Origin: Pelodera strongyloides
Taxonomy: Eukaryota > Nematoda > Chromadorea > Rhabditida > Rhabditidae
DNA: 64,000 nt
Direction of reading: 5' to 3'
NCBI GenBank assembly: GCA_036852015.1
Contig: JAANDG010000055.1
Coordinates: 248,001 to 312,000, forward strand
In this document: in pieces, positions 1-14,100 of the stretch
Layout: each line of letters begins with the position of its first letter
Position numbering within the stretch: the first letter of the stretch is position 1
Notes under the pieces: generated by a model
The model's database searches: none
What the model saw: only the letters and a program-made list of their open reading frames with translations
Told to the model about the DNA's origin: nothing
Position numbers and translations under genes: made by a program

Positions 1-62
1 CATCATATTTCGATAAAAGGAAACCATTTGAGCACTTCATTCTCGTGAGCCTCCTCCTTTAA
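1..62 (-). mobile_element. MITE family C, right terminal inverted repeat, cut by window edge
   Basis: Matches the right end of the elements at 8,025-8,803 and 13,580-14,034 (CATCAT..TTCGATAAAAGG..CTCGTGAGCCTCCTCC) and ends at TTAA 59-62. The remainder is outside the window. Confidence 0.8.
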
Positions 63-3000
63 GCCTACACAACTAAACTAACTAACTAACTTATAGCATC
101 ATGTACCGAGAGTACTATCGCACTATCCTTACCTTACTGTTGAGAAGTGTGTAGTGATAGAGACAAGCGACGTCATCTCCGCATTCTTTAAGCACTTCCT
201 GTGGTTTATTCGGGCAGCTGGTTTCATATTGTTGAATAGCAGCAGCTTGCATCCGGTTGAGATTTTCTGTATAGAGGTAGAAATAAAAATGTCAAACCAT
301 TTTTTTTTTCACCCACAATCAGATCTATGCAGAGCTTCGGTAGCTCATGTATATGTATATTTATTTATAATATGGTAGTTAGCAGTTAATATGTCACTTG
401 TAATGAATTATTATTATTGTCACTTGACACTTGGGCACTTAAAAGTCACTTGTCACTAATAAACTCTGTAATTACTGCTATTTACCCACCAGTAAAATTG
501 AGCTTCATCATATCGCGGCAATTGTTCAACAATTGCATCAAAGTCGCTCCTGTGATTGGGTAGAATCGATTATAATATCTGAAAATATGCTAGTCATTGA
601 CATGTCTTTGAAAACCATAGAATAAGGCCAGCTCATGTATTATATGCAAATTATCTAAATAGATTTCACGACTTGTAACTGAAGAGAACTGAATGCATCT
701 AGTTATTCGAAAGATTATAATATAAAATTAGTAACTTACGTTGCGTATTTTGCAGCTGCTTTGTAAATGGTCTCACGCTTCATGACAACCTCTGGGCACA
801 CCTGAATATGTTTGTATTATTAACTGATATGCAAAATAAAAACGACTGTAACGGATCCGCTTAAAGCGAAATACCGGCCGGTTTTTGAAACGCACCGTGG
901 ACATCAGCATTCTTATGCAGCAGATGCAAACGAACACAAATTAGAATAAAAAGTCGAGTTAAATTCGAGCAAGTTAGCATAAATACGTACGGATTTAGTT
1001 GTACATTTTGCGTTTCAAATACCGGCCGGTATATCGGTACTAATTTTATGTCTATTGGAACTAACCAGCGATTAACGGTGCCGGCGCTAACGAACGGAGG
1101 TAACGACTCCGACTTCCAGTAACACGAATCTACTGTCTCTATTTGATAATTGCATTGTGTCACTGTTGATTTCTACGGTAGTGCTACACTATTTGCACTG
1201 TTAAAGGGTGGGCACTGCACATTTCAGTTATATTTAGTGTCGGCAGTGGGGTCGAAAGCCATAATTTGGGCGGGCATTTGGTCGGGAATTAACAGAGATA
1301 TGTAAGTGCGCTCTACGCAAAAACGTTGCCGGAACTAACCGACCTTACTGATAAATGTTCACACATATATATTTCTCACCTCAAACTTCCAGTCCTCATT
1401 TCTGCTGGTTAAGAACAGGTTCTCTGAGGGAATCTCGCTCAAGTACTGAGCCTGCATATTCTGCTCACTTCCTTGCTCACCAGAACCCACAACTCGGTCT
1501 GCAAGTATTTAATGGTTATGGTCTCATAGATAGGGACTGCTATATCTCTCCCTGCATAGCTGTCAGCATCTATCTTCACCTCAGCCTTACCTTCTCTCTC
1601 TGTCTCTCTCTGTCTCTCTCTTTCTCTGTCTCTTTTGTCTCTTTTCTCCCCTGGAAATGTCTTTCTTAACCTGCTGAATTCGAACCCTAAACCTAAACCA
1701 ACTCACAAGCCTGTATGATCTGCTGTCTGTACTGTTCACTGTTCACATCATTCAAATTGAGTGTATTCGTGTATGAACTCGTCATCGTTTGTTCGGGGAA
1801 CGGACGCATTAGACCTTGCACCTTAATGACTTTTTATACCCACCTTACTTAATCAAATATGTGATTTACGAAATGTTAAAGCAGTACGACACGTGTTTCC
1901 TGTACAGAAGGGCTGCACTCTGTCTTAATGCTGGAAGTAGGTCACATAAATTTGCATATAACCCTTCGTAACTGTTGAGGCCTGATCCATTCTGGGAGAA
2001 GAAATATATAGTAAAAGTAGATCTTCTAGCATTTGTGAACCACGGAGACAGAAACTCTTCATTGTTCGTCTTCTCCAAAAAAAAGTATTACCAACCTTTG
2101 GTAGGTTGTGCCGCTGGCGGGCCTCACTTTCGCGTGCTTTATCGCCATCTAGTCGCTTAAATGTTAGTTAATAGTAACTTTTTACATGTTCTATCGTAGC
2201 AAAGTCAGACACTAGAGTACCCAAAACATTATATACTGTACGATGACTTTACGAGCGCGGTGATTACAAGGCTACTGTACCAGAGCGGAAGATGACTACG
2301 GAATGGAGTACAGTACAGAATATAGAGTTCGAATCTACTTACCACTCCATACTGTGTCGGCACGGATAGGGCAACGCTCAGCATTCCCATACTCTCCTGG
2401 TAGTTTGACAGACGATCGATATCGAGGTTGAATGATTCACTAAATGTTTAGATTCTTATCAAGTTGTGCTTTTATTTCTCAAATTCAGTATTCTCTCCGT
2501 GTCCCTCACACTCTCACTCTCTCTCTCACTCACTTAAAACTAAAAGTCAATGAGGATGAACCGACCGTATGCGCACTCCGATCTGCGCTTCCTCAAGTGC
2601 TACGTAAATTTCGGCCTGTCCACGCTCAACAGTGTTCACATAGACGAGAAGGCCTGAAACAAGTTTTTGAGGAATCATTTATTTGTCATTTATTAAATAA
2701 ACCAGTGGCGCAGTGGCAGCTGTCCTGCTAACGTAACAGGACGTTGATTCGAATCCGGCCAGGAACCCCTCACCCTAGCAAAGGTGTACAAGTTGGTAGC
2801 CGAGTAAAACTGGCGGAGCTAAATCGGCTGCCCGAAATATTGGTCCCCGAGTAGCTTAAAGGACAGATTCATCTTTATGGTCTCTACGTTACCTCACCTT
2901 TGAACCGTTGCATTGTGTCAAAGTATCTCAATATGTTTCCAACAATCACACTGGTACGGTAGCGGAAACGTCTTGTGTCCTTGCGAACCAGCACGTGCAC

Positions 3001-5136
3001 TCTAAAACTTGGACCGTCATAGATACTGTAGTATGTAGTTCATGGAGTAACTTATCAGTTACAATATTCAGCCCTAACGCATTAGAAAAAAGTTTCATAT
3101 ACCGAGGGTTAAAACTTTCTTCCTGAAAAGTCTACGCTGACATCCGAAAACAGATACATAACCGTTACCCTAGTAGACTTCCTGTTGTAAAACGAGGACC
3201 CTGGTCAACTTCTAGTAAGATACAAAGAAGTGTACGAGAAATTGATTTAGATTTTAATTGTACCTGTCAGTTCCAGTGGCTTCCAGAACAACTCCGGTTA
3301 CAACAGTTACGTTCGAGGGCTGAACGAGGTCTTCCTGGGCTATCGACCTACCAAGAGATCCTAGAAGAAACAAGAAACTACTTGCACTGAAAGCTCATTT
3401 AGGTTACGTCAGGGTGGTTCCTTTCCAAAACACAGACGCTCGCACGCACGCACGCAAACACACACACACATACACACTCACGCACACACGCACGCACTCA
3501 CGCACACGAAATGGTTCAGGCCCGTATGAATAATAGAACTTACTAAAGTCAACCTTCCTATTAGGGTAGCGCTCCAGCCGGACCTGGATCCTTACTTCAG
3601 GGGTTGTCAGCGTCTTTGGAATGTACAGTAGAGTGAACACTCCCGGCTCATTGAATATGAACTTGTCATTATCGATCGTATTGATCACACCGGCGCCAGT
3701 GATCTCACATGAAATGGTAGTTATTGATAATTGATTTATTGATCGGTTAGATCAGCATATTAAAATCAACATCCACCGTCTACATGTATATGTGCTATAT
3801 ACATACAAGTAGAGGACCCGATCCTTCCACTCTTTGAGACCTATCAACTATATTTATCCGATTCCTTCTCAAAGCTTTAAATTGTTTCATAAACTTTCTA
3901 ACAAGGGAATCGGCATAATTAACGGAAGTGGTAATGCAAAAATTGTAGAGAGAATTAAATTCTGATAAAGACGGCGCATTCCAATCTTGCGCGTCTACGT
4001 AAAGTAAGCAGCGTAAGTAACATAAAACGTAAGTGAGCAAAGACGTAAGTAAGAAACAAGCCATTTTTTCTCCTTGACCTCGTCATCTACACCTACGGGC
4101 CAGGCCTTTGTAACTTTGTGGGAAAAAGTCATATGATCTCAGTCCATATACCGTACTCAGCCGCGGCATATTCAACTTATAGTATTAGATGCAAAGAACT
4201 AATATTCAAACTCCTACCGTATGCTGGCGGTTGATATTCCTGACATCCACTCGACGGCCGGCTCATATTGAACATTTCACAGTGTAAATCTGCATATTTG
4301 CAGCAAAGGTGGTATGGCATATAGTCATTGTGGAAAGCAGAGAAATCAGACGCCTGAAAAACGGTTTATATATCTCATTATTTTAAAGCAACATACCGGC
4401 CGGTTTTTGAAACACATCCCAAATATCTGCATTCTTATGCAGTTATGCTAAGTGGGGTCGAATTGGGATCTATTTTTTATTCAAATTTATGCTCGTTTGC
4501 ATGTGATGCACTCCAATCGTTTCAAAAACCGGCCGGTAATTTGCTTTAATGGTTTTAAAATGCTAACAATATTAAAACGTATCCTCACCCTCACCTCAAA
4601 TTGTCCCATATATTACCGCGCGGTACCGAATGTGCTCGAAGCGCAATTTTGGGATTGTACGGGAATGTGGCGCTCAGTTAACTACTTAATTTACCTCAAT
4701 TCCAGGCTGGTAACTGGTCTGCATCAGCAGTCCTTGGGCATCATAACAACATACTTGCTCGTTGCGAGTGGCCAAACGACTAAATATTTGGAAATTATGA
4801 ACAATTATTTAATGGCTCAATTAGGAATTAGGAGTATTGACCAGAGTTTACAACCGTGTCTAGCATAAGTTAAAATAAAAGTAGAACAGTAAGAGCTGAT
4901 ACATTATCTAGCCCGAAGACGTTGAACATCTGCAACTCGTCGCCTATTGCGCAGGGCCTATGCGGAACAGTTTGACAGAGTATCTAGCCATACAGTTTGA
5001 CAGTTTTGTGTTGAGGTAACGTGGCTAAACTAGTCTAAAACTACAAAATTGTTAGCTGCTTGTGTGAATACAGTTTCTTTGATGATATGTCAGTTACAAC
5101 TATTCTCTGTGGAATTTCTTTTTATCTTTGGTTTTT

Positions 5137-5174
<38 letters not shown>

Positions 5175-8100
5175 CTTTGATTTACTACTTTGAATTTTAA
5201 AACTATTGAATTCTTTCATCGTCTCTTATGGCGTTGCGCTCTTTCTAAGAGTCTAATAAACATTTCTAAACATTTCTAAACATTACAAGCAAGCCTAAGC
5301 CTAAGCAAATAATGAAATTAGATGTTCACCCCTGAATAAAGGTCCACGCGTTTGAACTGTAAAACTTTAAAGAAAACCCACGCGGTATATTCAGATTCAC
5401 TTCGCGCGTACGATCCGTAAATATTCTGTGCCGACACGTAGCAATTCCTGGCTCCGATCGATTGAGTACACGTGATGTCACGGAAGGCCTGCGATACGTT
5501 TAGAATACAAATCATAGACGACGGGCTGATATGGCTCCTAGCATACCTTAAGATAGCTGGCTAGTTTACCACTGAACCAACTCATCGACGAGGTTTATTT
5601 ATGCCGTGACCCTTAAAGCGAATAACCGGGCGGTTTTTGAAACACATAGAGTAGTCCAGCTATCTTATGCAGCTTATGCAAATGGACATAAATTAGCAAA
5701 AAAATCGAGCCAACTTCGAGCAAAATTAGCATAAATACGTAGGAATTCAGTTGTCCACGATATGTTTCGAAAACCGGTCGGTATTTCGCTTTAAAATTCC
5801 AAAGCACCATGCTATGTTTCACATAGCACCATGATACACGCACAGCCCAAAATACTTGTTTCGGGCGACGGTTTTTAGAACTTGTGAAAAACTGTCCAAC
5901 CTGTGAGCATCGTGGATGTGGCATGAATCTTCCCAAATCTAAAATCGCTTGCGTTTCCACGCAAGGACACGAGGCGTTTGTTTCAGTATCATCGCTGGTA
6001 TCGTTCCACTGGGCGCCGTCCTCATTATACCTAGAAACTCAAGGGTACGCCGATAGCAATTGCACCGCGCGCCGGCGAACTAGTCCCAATTGGTGCGCGG
6101 ATGGTGCGCCACAGGTGCGCGGATGGTGCGCCACAGGCGCGCGGATGTTGCGCCACGAGAGAGAGAAGTTTCTCACCGGTCATGACACAGTTCCGTAGCC
6201 TTCTTCTTTACGAACTCCATCCTTCTTTCCTCTTCATTCTGCGAAAAATTGCTTGTTTGGAATTCTTGATTATTTAACGTCCACAACCAGTGTAGAGAAA
6301 TCGGAGCAGAAACAAGTCTTAAAACGATCACTCTGTGTTAATTGAAAGTTTGTCTGTTTGTTTGTGAGACACGTTACGCTAGGAATGCGAAAGCCCGGAT
6401 AAATTCAATCCCGTGAAAACTATCAATAGTGAAAAGTGCTCAAAATTTGCTGTAGTGTTTGGTTGAAAGTTTCTTTACTTCTTTACCCAATTGTACCATA
6501 ACTTATGTAAAATAATAATAATGTCTTTTTTTTTGTATTTCAGTTCATTTGTTATGTTTCAATTTTCACTTGACCAGCTTCATATCAAATAAATGTTCAC
6601 ATGGTCTATCTAGGCTTAGGCTTAGGCTTAAGTAAATTTGGGTAACATTCCCCAGCTTGTATTCTCACTTACCCAGCTGGTAATCGTGGGGGTGTCTGTT
6701 GACCGACATTCTTAATTGGCGCCAATTTCAAATAACCAAATCGGTAAGTGTAAAGTTCGTTCATTCGCTCCGAATCAATGTACCATTCTTCGACCTGGAA
6801 AAATCCCCAGCATGCGAAGGCCTGATGTGTCCTCCGCTAGCTAGTCAGAAAACTATACCCGGCTATTTCAACAATTCAAAACAAATAATAGCAAAAATTT
6901 GAATATGCTCCCTTCAAAACCCATGTCAGACCGCTTTAGTGGCGCACTCTTTGCACCATGTGCCATAACGCTTTAAAGTGACACTTACCTGATTGACATT
7001 GATCCTCTCTTCCTGTGGTTTCCATCTGTATTCGTACTGATTCTTATTAGAATAGGAGCCTAGACGCGCAATCACCCGATGCTCGGGATCGAATTCTGTG
7101 AACTTAAAAGTGACTCAGTATTATTAGCTTCACTAAATATTTTTTATTTAAAGCGAAATACCGGCCACTTTTTGAAACACATCGCGGACAATTGAGTACT
7201 TACGCAGTCTTGTTAAGTTGCTCGAATTTTTATTCCAATTTATGATCATTTGCATATGATGCATAATAATGGTGGCGTACTCGGTGTGTTTCAAAACCCG
7301 GCCGAAACAAACTTACCAGTTAGTAAGCATCTTTTTTGTATAGAAGATCAACGCAGGCTTTTGCGGTTGCCTTTGAATTTTAACTAAGTAATTCGCAGTG
7401 TTCAAGTAAAGACAGACATAAAACAAAATAAACCCAACTACAGTGTAATTGCCATCATTGGATTCCTTATAACCGATCACATAAAGTCCCAATTGTGTTG
7501 AATACGTCGCATCCTGTCTTAGCATTACATCTCCGGTGCCTATTCTGAAATGGTATAAAGTCATAATAAACTATGATACCAATAATGCACGCGCACACAA
7601 AAAAAATTATGATACCCATTGGTTGTATCTAAATCGAACCCTACGGTTATTGAGTTAGTAAATAGTAAGTAACACAGTAACACCCCGGTTGCACCAAACT
7701 CCATAGGCATAGGGAACCAGTGAACCCATTTGGTGGTGACGATTCGCTGACGTAATAAGTCAGATCGTTTGGTGTACTCTTCGTGACCACTTCGTGACCA
7801 AGTCGAGACCAAATTTTATCGAAAACCGTCACCAACTGGTCAGGAAACAGACACGAATCAGTCACCACACAGTGGTAAAAACCATTTAGTGGCGGGCCAA
7901 CGACGGTTTTTCTGTGGTTTCGGCAATTGTTGCCTTTTTATGTGTCTTGTTGAGATTGAATCATAAGAAGGTCCGTGGAGAGAGTTCCCGAAAGGAATGG
8001 TACCCATAAGTTGGTCTAAGCTAATTAAAGGAGGAGGCTCACGAGAATGAAGTGCTCAAATAGTTTCCTTTTATCGAAGGATGATGGGTTTATCTTCCAA

Positions 8101-11100
8101 AAAACAAGCATTATAAGGCTCAGCGCTTTAGTTTGGAGGAATTAAAGGGATCGGCTCACCTCAAATCGTGTCTGTTTTTTCTGTTTCTTTATTTTCTATA
8201 AGGGATAATAAAAATTTGGAATACAAAAAGTAGTGTTATATTTCAATACTCACGAAGATATTAGGTGATAAAGTGGTGGATCGATCGGCCCGAAATGAAA
8301 AAGTGTTAATTGTCCCAGACAAACAAGGCAGGACAATTACACTTTTTCATTTCGGGCCAAATCGATCCACCACTTTATCACCTAATATCTTCGTGAGTAT
8401 TGAAATAGAACACTACTTTTTGTATTCCAAATTTTTATTATCCCTTATAGAAAATAAAGAAACAAAAAAAACAGGCACAATTTAAGGTGAGCCGATCCCT
8501 TTAATTAATCTAAGAACTCCAAGTCAAATAAAATAACCTATCGTATGCAAGATAGACTTCAAAGCTAAACATGCAAATCTACAAGTCATTTTGCAAGCCA
8601 GCACAACATTTGCATGCCCACTATGGAAATCAACTATTTTTTACGATCCAAAATTTTGATAGAATTCGTAGTTTTATATTGATTTACTCCTTCCAATTAA
8701 AAGCTTTTGCTTTGTAAAGCATGTCTTTCGGAATTTAATACCATCATCTTTCGATAAAAGGAAACGAATTGAGCACTTCATTCTCGTGAGCCTCCTCCTT
8801 TAAGCACCTCTGCACAAGGTCCGGATTTGTAAAGTTGCGTGGGTACCAAATCAAAGGCATCACTTGAGTTGCTAGCGGATTCTTGAACCAATCGTGTATG
8901 TTACCAATATCCAACCGTTGAGGGTCCAGTGTAGGCGGGACTAAAACAAGTAATGTTAATACCCGGCGATATCGCCATACCTTCGCCAGATTAGCGCGAG
9001 CTGCTAGCTGAAGTCTGGCAAAGCCAAACTAGGTGCGCGGCTGGCAAAAGATTTTTGGCGACGCACCAAATTTCAGCTTCCTAATGCCTACAATACCGTG
9101 CCTTCAACCCAAAACAAATACACTTTTACCGTTCACTTCTACTTTTAATGTCACTTATGACTTATGCTGAAATAAAATAAAATAAAATGAAAAATGGGAT
9201 AAAATCAAACATCATAAGTTGACATGATGTATGATACAATGATACTATGGCGACACTGACATGATGTATGATACTATGATAATGGTATATTGAAAGCAAA
9301 ATTATACTAACAATACAGACAAAAAAAGGCTTCAAACTATTAGCTTACCAAAATAAATGTGTCCAACGAAAGCCTTTTCATCATTTCCACCACCAGATTG
9401 TGGTTGAAAGTACACTGTTTTCGTACCCCAATCAAAGATTTTCGGTAAGGCGCATCGGGCAATGGCTGGATTTAACACCATACATGTTGCTATCTGAAAA
9501 GTAACTCTCAGACTTGAAAAAAAAAGATTAAAACAATCCTATACTTATTGATGGTTTATTGCACTGCAGCTTATCATCGTGTTCCTACTAATTGTCAACC
9601 TGTAAGTGCGCTAAAAGTTGGGGTCACTAGAAATACTCTCTATTTTTAGTTTTTCTTTATTTCCTAAAGCTGTTAATAAAAATTTAGACTGCAAAATTTG
9701 CTACTCAGACAGACTCTCCTCACAGAGACATTAGACAACGGGACCAATTAATGATTTTCATTCGTAATTTTGAGGAAAAAATCAACAGGAACAAAAAAAA
9801 AATCTTAAAGGGACTGTCAAGCCGGTTTTGCATGTTGGGCTCAAAAAAAGCAAATATAAAAATAAACAAAAACTTTCATGTAAGAAGAAAAACAATTACA
9901 AAACCCTACAAAAAATTCCTTCAGTACGGGATTCGAGTCGTGTGGACAGAGCTAAGCCAAAACGCTGTCCACGGGACGGTTTGAATTACCGGCTCGCCGC
10001 AACGCACCTGTGTTTGCGTGCGTTGCGGCGGGTTTTGTTTGTAAGAGTATAATAATAATAATAATAATTTATTACACCACAAAGGTGCGCACTAGTTTTT
10101 TTTAGTGAGTAGTATTAGCTGTATTAGCGGTAGTTATGCATTCAAGCGAAAATTACGAATTTCCAGTTAATTCTGTATTGATGTGAACTGCCAGGCAATC
10201 CTATCCAAATGACATAGGATATAGGATGTGCGTTTGTATGTTAATTTTCTGAATCGTCTGATAAAAAGGTTGAGAAACCAACGCCTAAATCTCAACCTAG
10301 GCCTGAATTCAAAGACTTACTGGTCTCTGGTCCATAATCAGAATATACGATTTGGCTCTTTCCAGGCACATTGCATTCACGTCTACAGTAGTCTCGCCGA
10401 GCATGTTCACAATATTCGGGTAGATCATCATCAGGACTGAAGTATAGAATCTATCGTTTTTTTTTTTGTTATAATAAATGTAAAACAACGCAAAGGCAAT
10501 CTTTAGACCTTCTGCTCAAGCTTCAAGAATGTGTTGCAATGTAAATAAGCACAGATAGTTTTTGTTTTAGATAATGAGACAATAGGAAGCCTTCGTTCCA
10601 TCAGGGTACCGATTTTTTGTTTCTTTAATATTTCTCTGTCATTCACGATATTAGTCGCTAAAATTCGAATGGCCTGCCCGCCACCTACAACGCGAAACTC
10701 GGCAAGTGCGCGGCAATAATAAAACGGGGTTCGCCCAGATTTTGACATGTTCCTGACATGATAACTGACATGTTCCTCCAGTTTTGTTGGAACAGCCTCC
10801 GGGACGGACGACGTCATCAACACGGAACATGTATCTAAACAAAATTGCATTTAAAGCGAAATACCGGACGGTTTCTGAAACACATCGAATGTGCCGGCAT
10901 TCTTATGTAGCTTATGGAAATGAAAATAAAGTACGATAAAAAATCGAGCTAAATTCGAGCAAATCAGCATAAATACTTAAGAATTCAGTTGTCCATGATC
11001 CTTTCAAAAACCGGCCGCTATTTCGCTTTAAGTAACAAAGTACTGTAAGAATCCTATCTCTACCTTCCTCTGGCCATATGCGGCACTCCTGACCGTGCCG

Positions 11101-14100
11101 CCAAGCTTTTTGGGGAACTTTTGTACATTGATGTGGGGTCGACTGGTACAATACCTGTGTGGTTACCACCATTGAAGAGAGCCTGAATTTACGATCTTAA
11201 AGCGATATGACACGCAAAATGTGTTCCATACTGTGCCTAAATCGCACAGAAGACCACGTGCCGTATGAAAATGAACGCAATTAGTTAACTTCATAACTTG
11301 CATCCAATACATGGAACACAGCAATCAAAATCCGTTTCAAAACGGCTGTTATATCGCTTGAACATTTTAAGATTGGTTCTTTCTCACCTGACACCTTCCG
11401 GGTCGTGAATTTCGGCTCAAGTCAGTAGCATCGAATCCCAATCGATCGTAGTTGATGATAACATAAGAAAGACGAGCACTCTAAAACACATACCAACTGA
11501 GTACTGTCGGATGTAAAAATGCCCTGAAACACCTGTATCGGAAAGGCCAAAAAAAACCACTAGTAAACCACATACAAATACATAAAAAGGGGGTAAAGTT
11601 TGTATGTTTGTTACAGAGGCACGTTACGGTCATGCGTAAATATCCAAATAAACGTACACGGTCAGTGAGCCATACAACTTGATAAGTGGATGTCTGACCA
11701 GCTTCGATATCTGATCCGGAGACTTCAGACGCGGTATTAAACCAAGTGACGACGAACGCGGCATCAGCGCGAAACATTTGCGCTCCGACAACTCCTTCTG
11801 CAAGCATGATATATTTTAAAAACTAAATCTTTAGAGTTAAATATGTTACTACGGTAGAATGGCACTAAGTAGACATGTGCTGCAGATGACCAAAAAATTT
11901 AAGCTGAATAAGATGCCTCTATCAAATATACTAATATACACTGGGTGTAATTAGTATTTTTGTAATCTAATGTCTGATCTTTTAAAGGGATAGTTTCATC
12001 TCGAATCACCCTTCTTTTTATTGTTTTTATTAAGAATCGCACAAATATCATTCACAGTGAGAATTAAATCAATCACAGAACTATACGCCCCGCATAAAAA
12101 GCTTCCTTTATTGGAAACTTGTGCTCGGAAGCCAAAATCTAAACTCAAAAACTAACAGCGTACACAGATCGCGCTAGCTAATGGCTAATGGCAATTAGCC
12201 AAGAGCGATTAAATGATAAGGGCGCGTTTAAGATGGCCGAAAGAAAGAAAAAAATGCGTTTTCGACCGTTCAGGTTGGCCGAAAAGAAAATTTTTAATAC
12301 TAAGGGAAAATGAAAAAATACAGTAATTTTTTTCGGGTTTTGTCTGCGTCTCTTATTTTTGCATTGTCTTTCAAAAGTTTTCTTTTCGGCCAACCTGAAC
12401 GGCCGAAAACCTATTTTTTCTTTCTTTCGGCCATTAAACGCGCCCTTATACACCGTGGGAAATAATGACCAACCGATTGTAGTTTGTAACTTGGCTAATT
12501 GCCGTTAGACCGCGCGATCTGTGTACTGTATTAGTTTTTGAGTTTAGATTTTGGTTTCCTTTCCGATCACAAGTTTCCAATAAAGGGGCTTCTTATGCGA
12601 GGCGTATAGTTCGGTGATTGATTTAATTCTCATTGTGAATGATATTTGTGCGATTATTAATAAAAATAATAAAAAGAGGGGTGATTCGATATGAAACTAT
12701 CCCTTTAAGACTAGAGTACTAGAACTCTAAGTGAATTACCTTGCAGCCAATCCATCATTTCGTTCAAGAAGGAATCTCCATACGGATCGCAGCGAACATA
12801 ATTTGTAGAGGTTGCTGGACACGGCTGCAATATTTCTCTTGGCTTATCGTGAAACGCTGCTAACAAAAAGCTTCAGTTGCTACGTGGCTTATGTCAATAT
12901 GGCTTATGTCAATATACACCCCATTGGTGACCAACTCGCGGCCAAGTTTCACTGAAAACCGTCAAAGCTGGCCAACAAAATGCTTATGTCAATCCTTATC
13001 GTAATCGTTAACTCCTAAATACTATAAAAGCTAGTTATTTTGAGTGTTGTTGTGAGCTTCTTATTTCCAACCAAGAAAACAAAGTGTGTTGAGTACATTT
13101 ATAAATGTGCTCAACACACTTTGTTTTCTTGGTTGGAAATAAGAAGCTCACAACAACACTCAAAATATCTACAATATTCCAACTTCATGGAGCGTGCCTC
13201 TGTACAAAAGCTAGTTAGTTCAGTAGCTTAATGGGTCAGGCTCACGAGAAAATTATTTATCTTGAAAATAGTCAGATTGTGCGGCTGAACGCGAGCATAC
13301 CCATATAAGCCACACTGTGTGCAACGTAGATTAGCTTCATTTTAATTGTTATGAACTTTGAACATATAGGTCCTTGCAATATGCACTGCTCACCCTCGTC
13401 GATGTATTCGAGGAGGACGAGCTCTGTTGTGCGTTTCCCAGGTTGTCGTTCTGTCCTGAACCACTTCCAAATAACGACTGACGCAACATCAATCGATAAT
13501 AAACGCCGGATCGACGTCCGATATTGGGAATCTGAAGAAGATATTAATAATTATGCTAATTACTGATTACAAGCACACATTAAAGGAGGAGGCTCACGAG
13601 AATGAAGTGCTCAAATAGTTTCCTTTTATCGAAGGATGATGGGTTGGTTTATCTTCAAAAAAACAAGTATTATAAGGTTCAGCCTTTTACTTTGCTTTAG
13701 TTTATAAGGTTCAGCCTTTTACTTTGGAGGAATTAATTAATCTAAGAACTCGAAGTCAAATAAAATAACCTATCGTATGTAAGTAGACTTCAAAGCTAAA
13801 CATGCAAATTTACAAGTCATTTTGCAAGCCAGCACAACATTTGCATGCCCACAATGGAAATCAACTATTTTTTACGATCCAAAATTTAGATAGAATTCAT
13901 AGTTTTATATTGATTTACTCCTTCCAGTTCAAAGCTTTTGCATTGTAAAGCATTTCTTTCGGAACTTAATACCATCATCTTTCGATAAAAGGAAACCATT
14001 TGAGCACTCCATTCTCGTGAGCCTCCTCCTTTAACCTGGTAAATTGTGCCACCAAGAATAGCCGTTTATATGCGGTTTATATGCGGTTTGTGAAGCGTGT

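Noticed and set aside
4452..4868. 138-codon plus-strand frame
   Set aside because: Antisense to the Mesh-like AMOP exon (CCYDAQG) and overlapping a family A MITE, so a shadow.
6673..6902. 67-codon plus-strand frame at 6.7-6.9 kb
   Set aside because: Overlaps the Mesh-like exon 6673-6794 read in phase on the minus strand.
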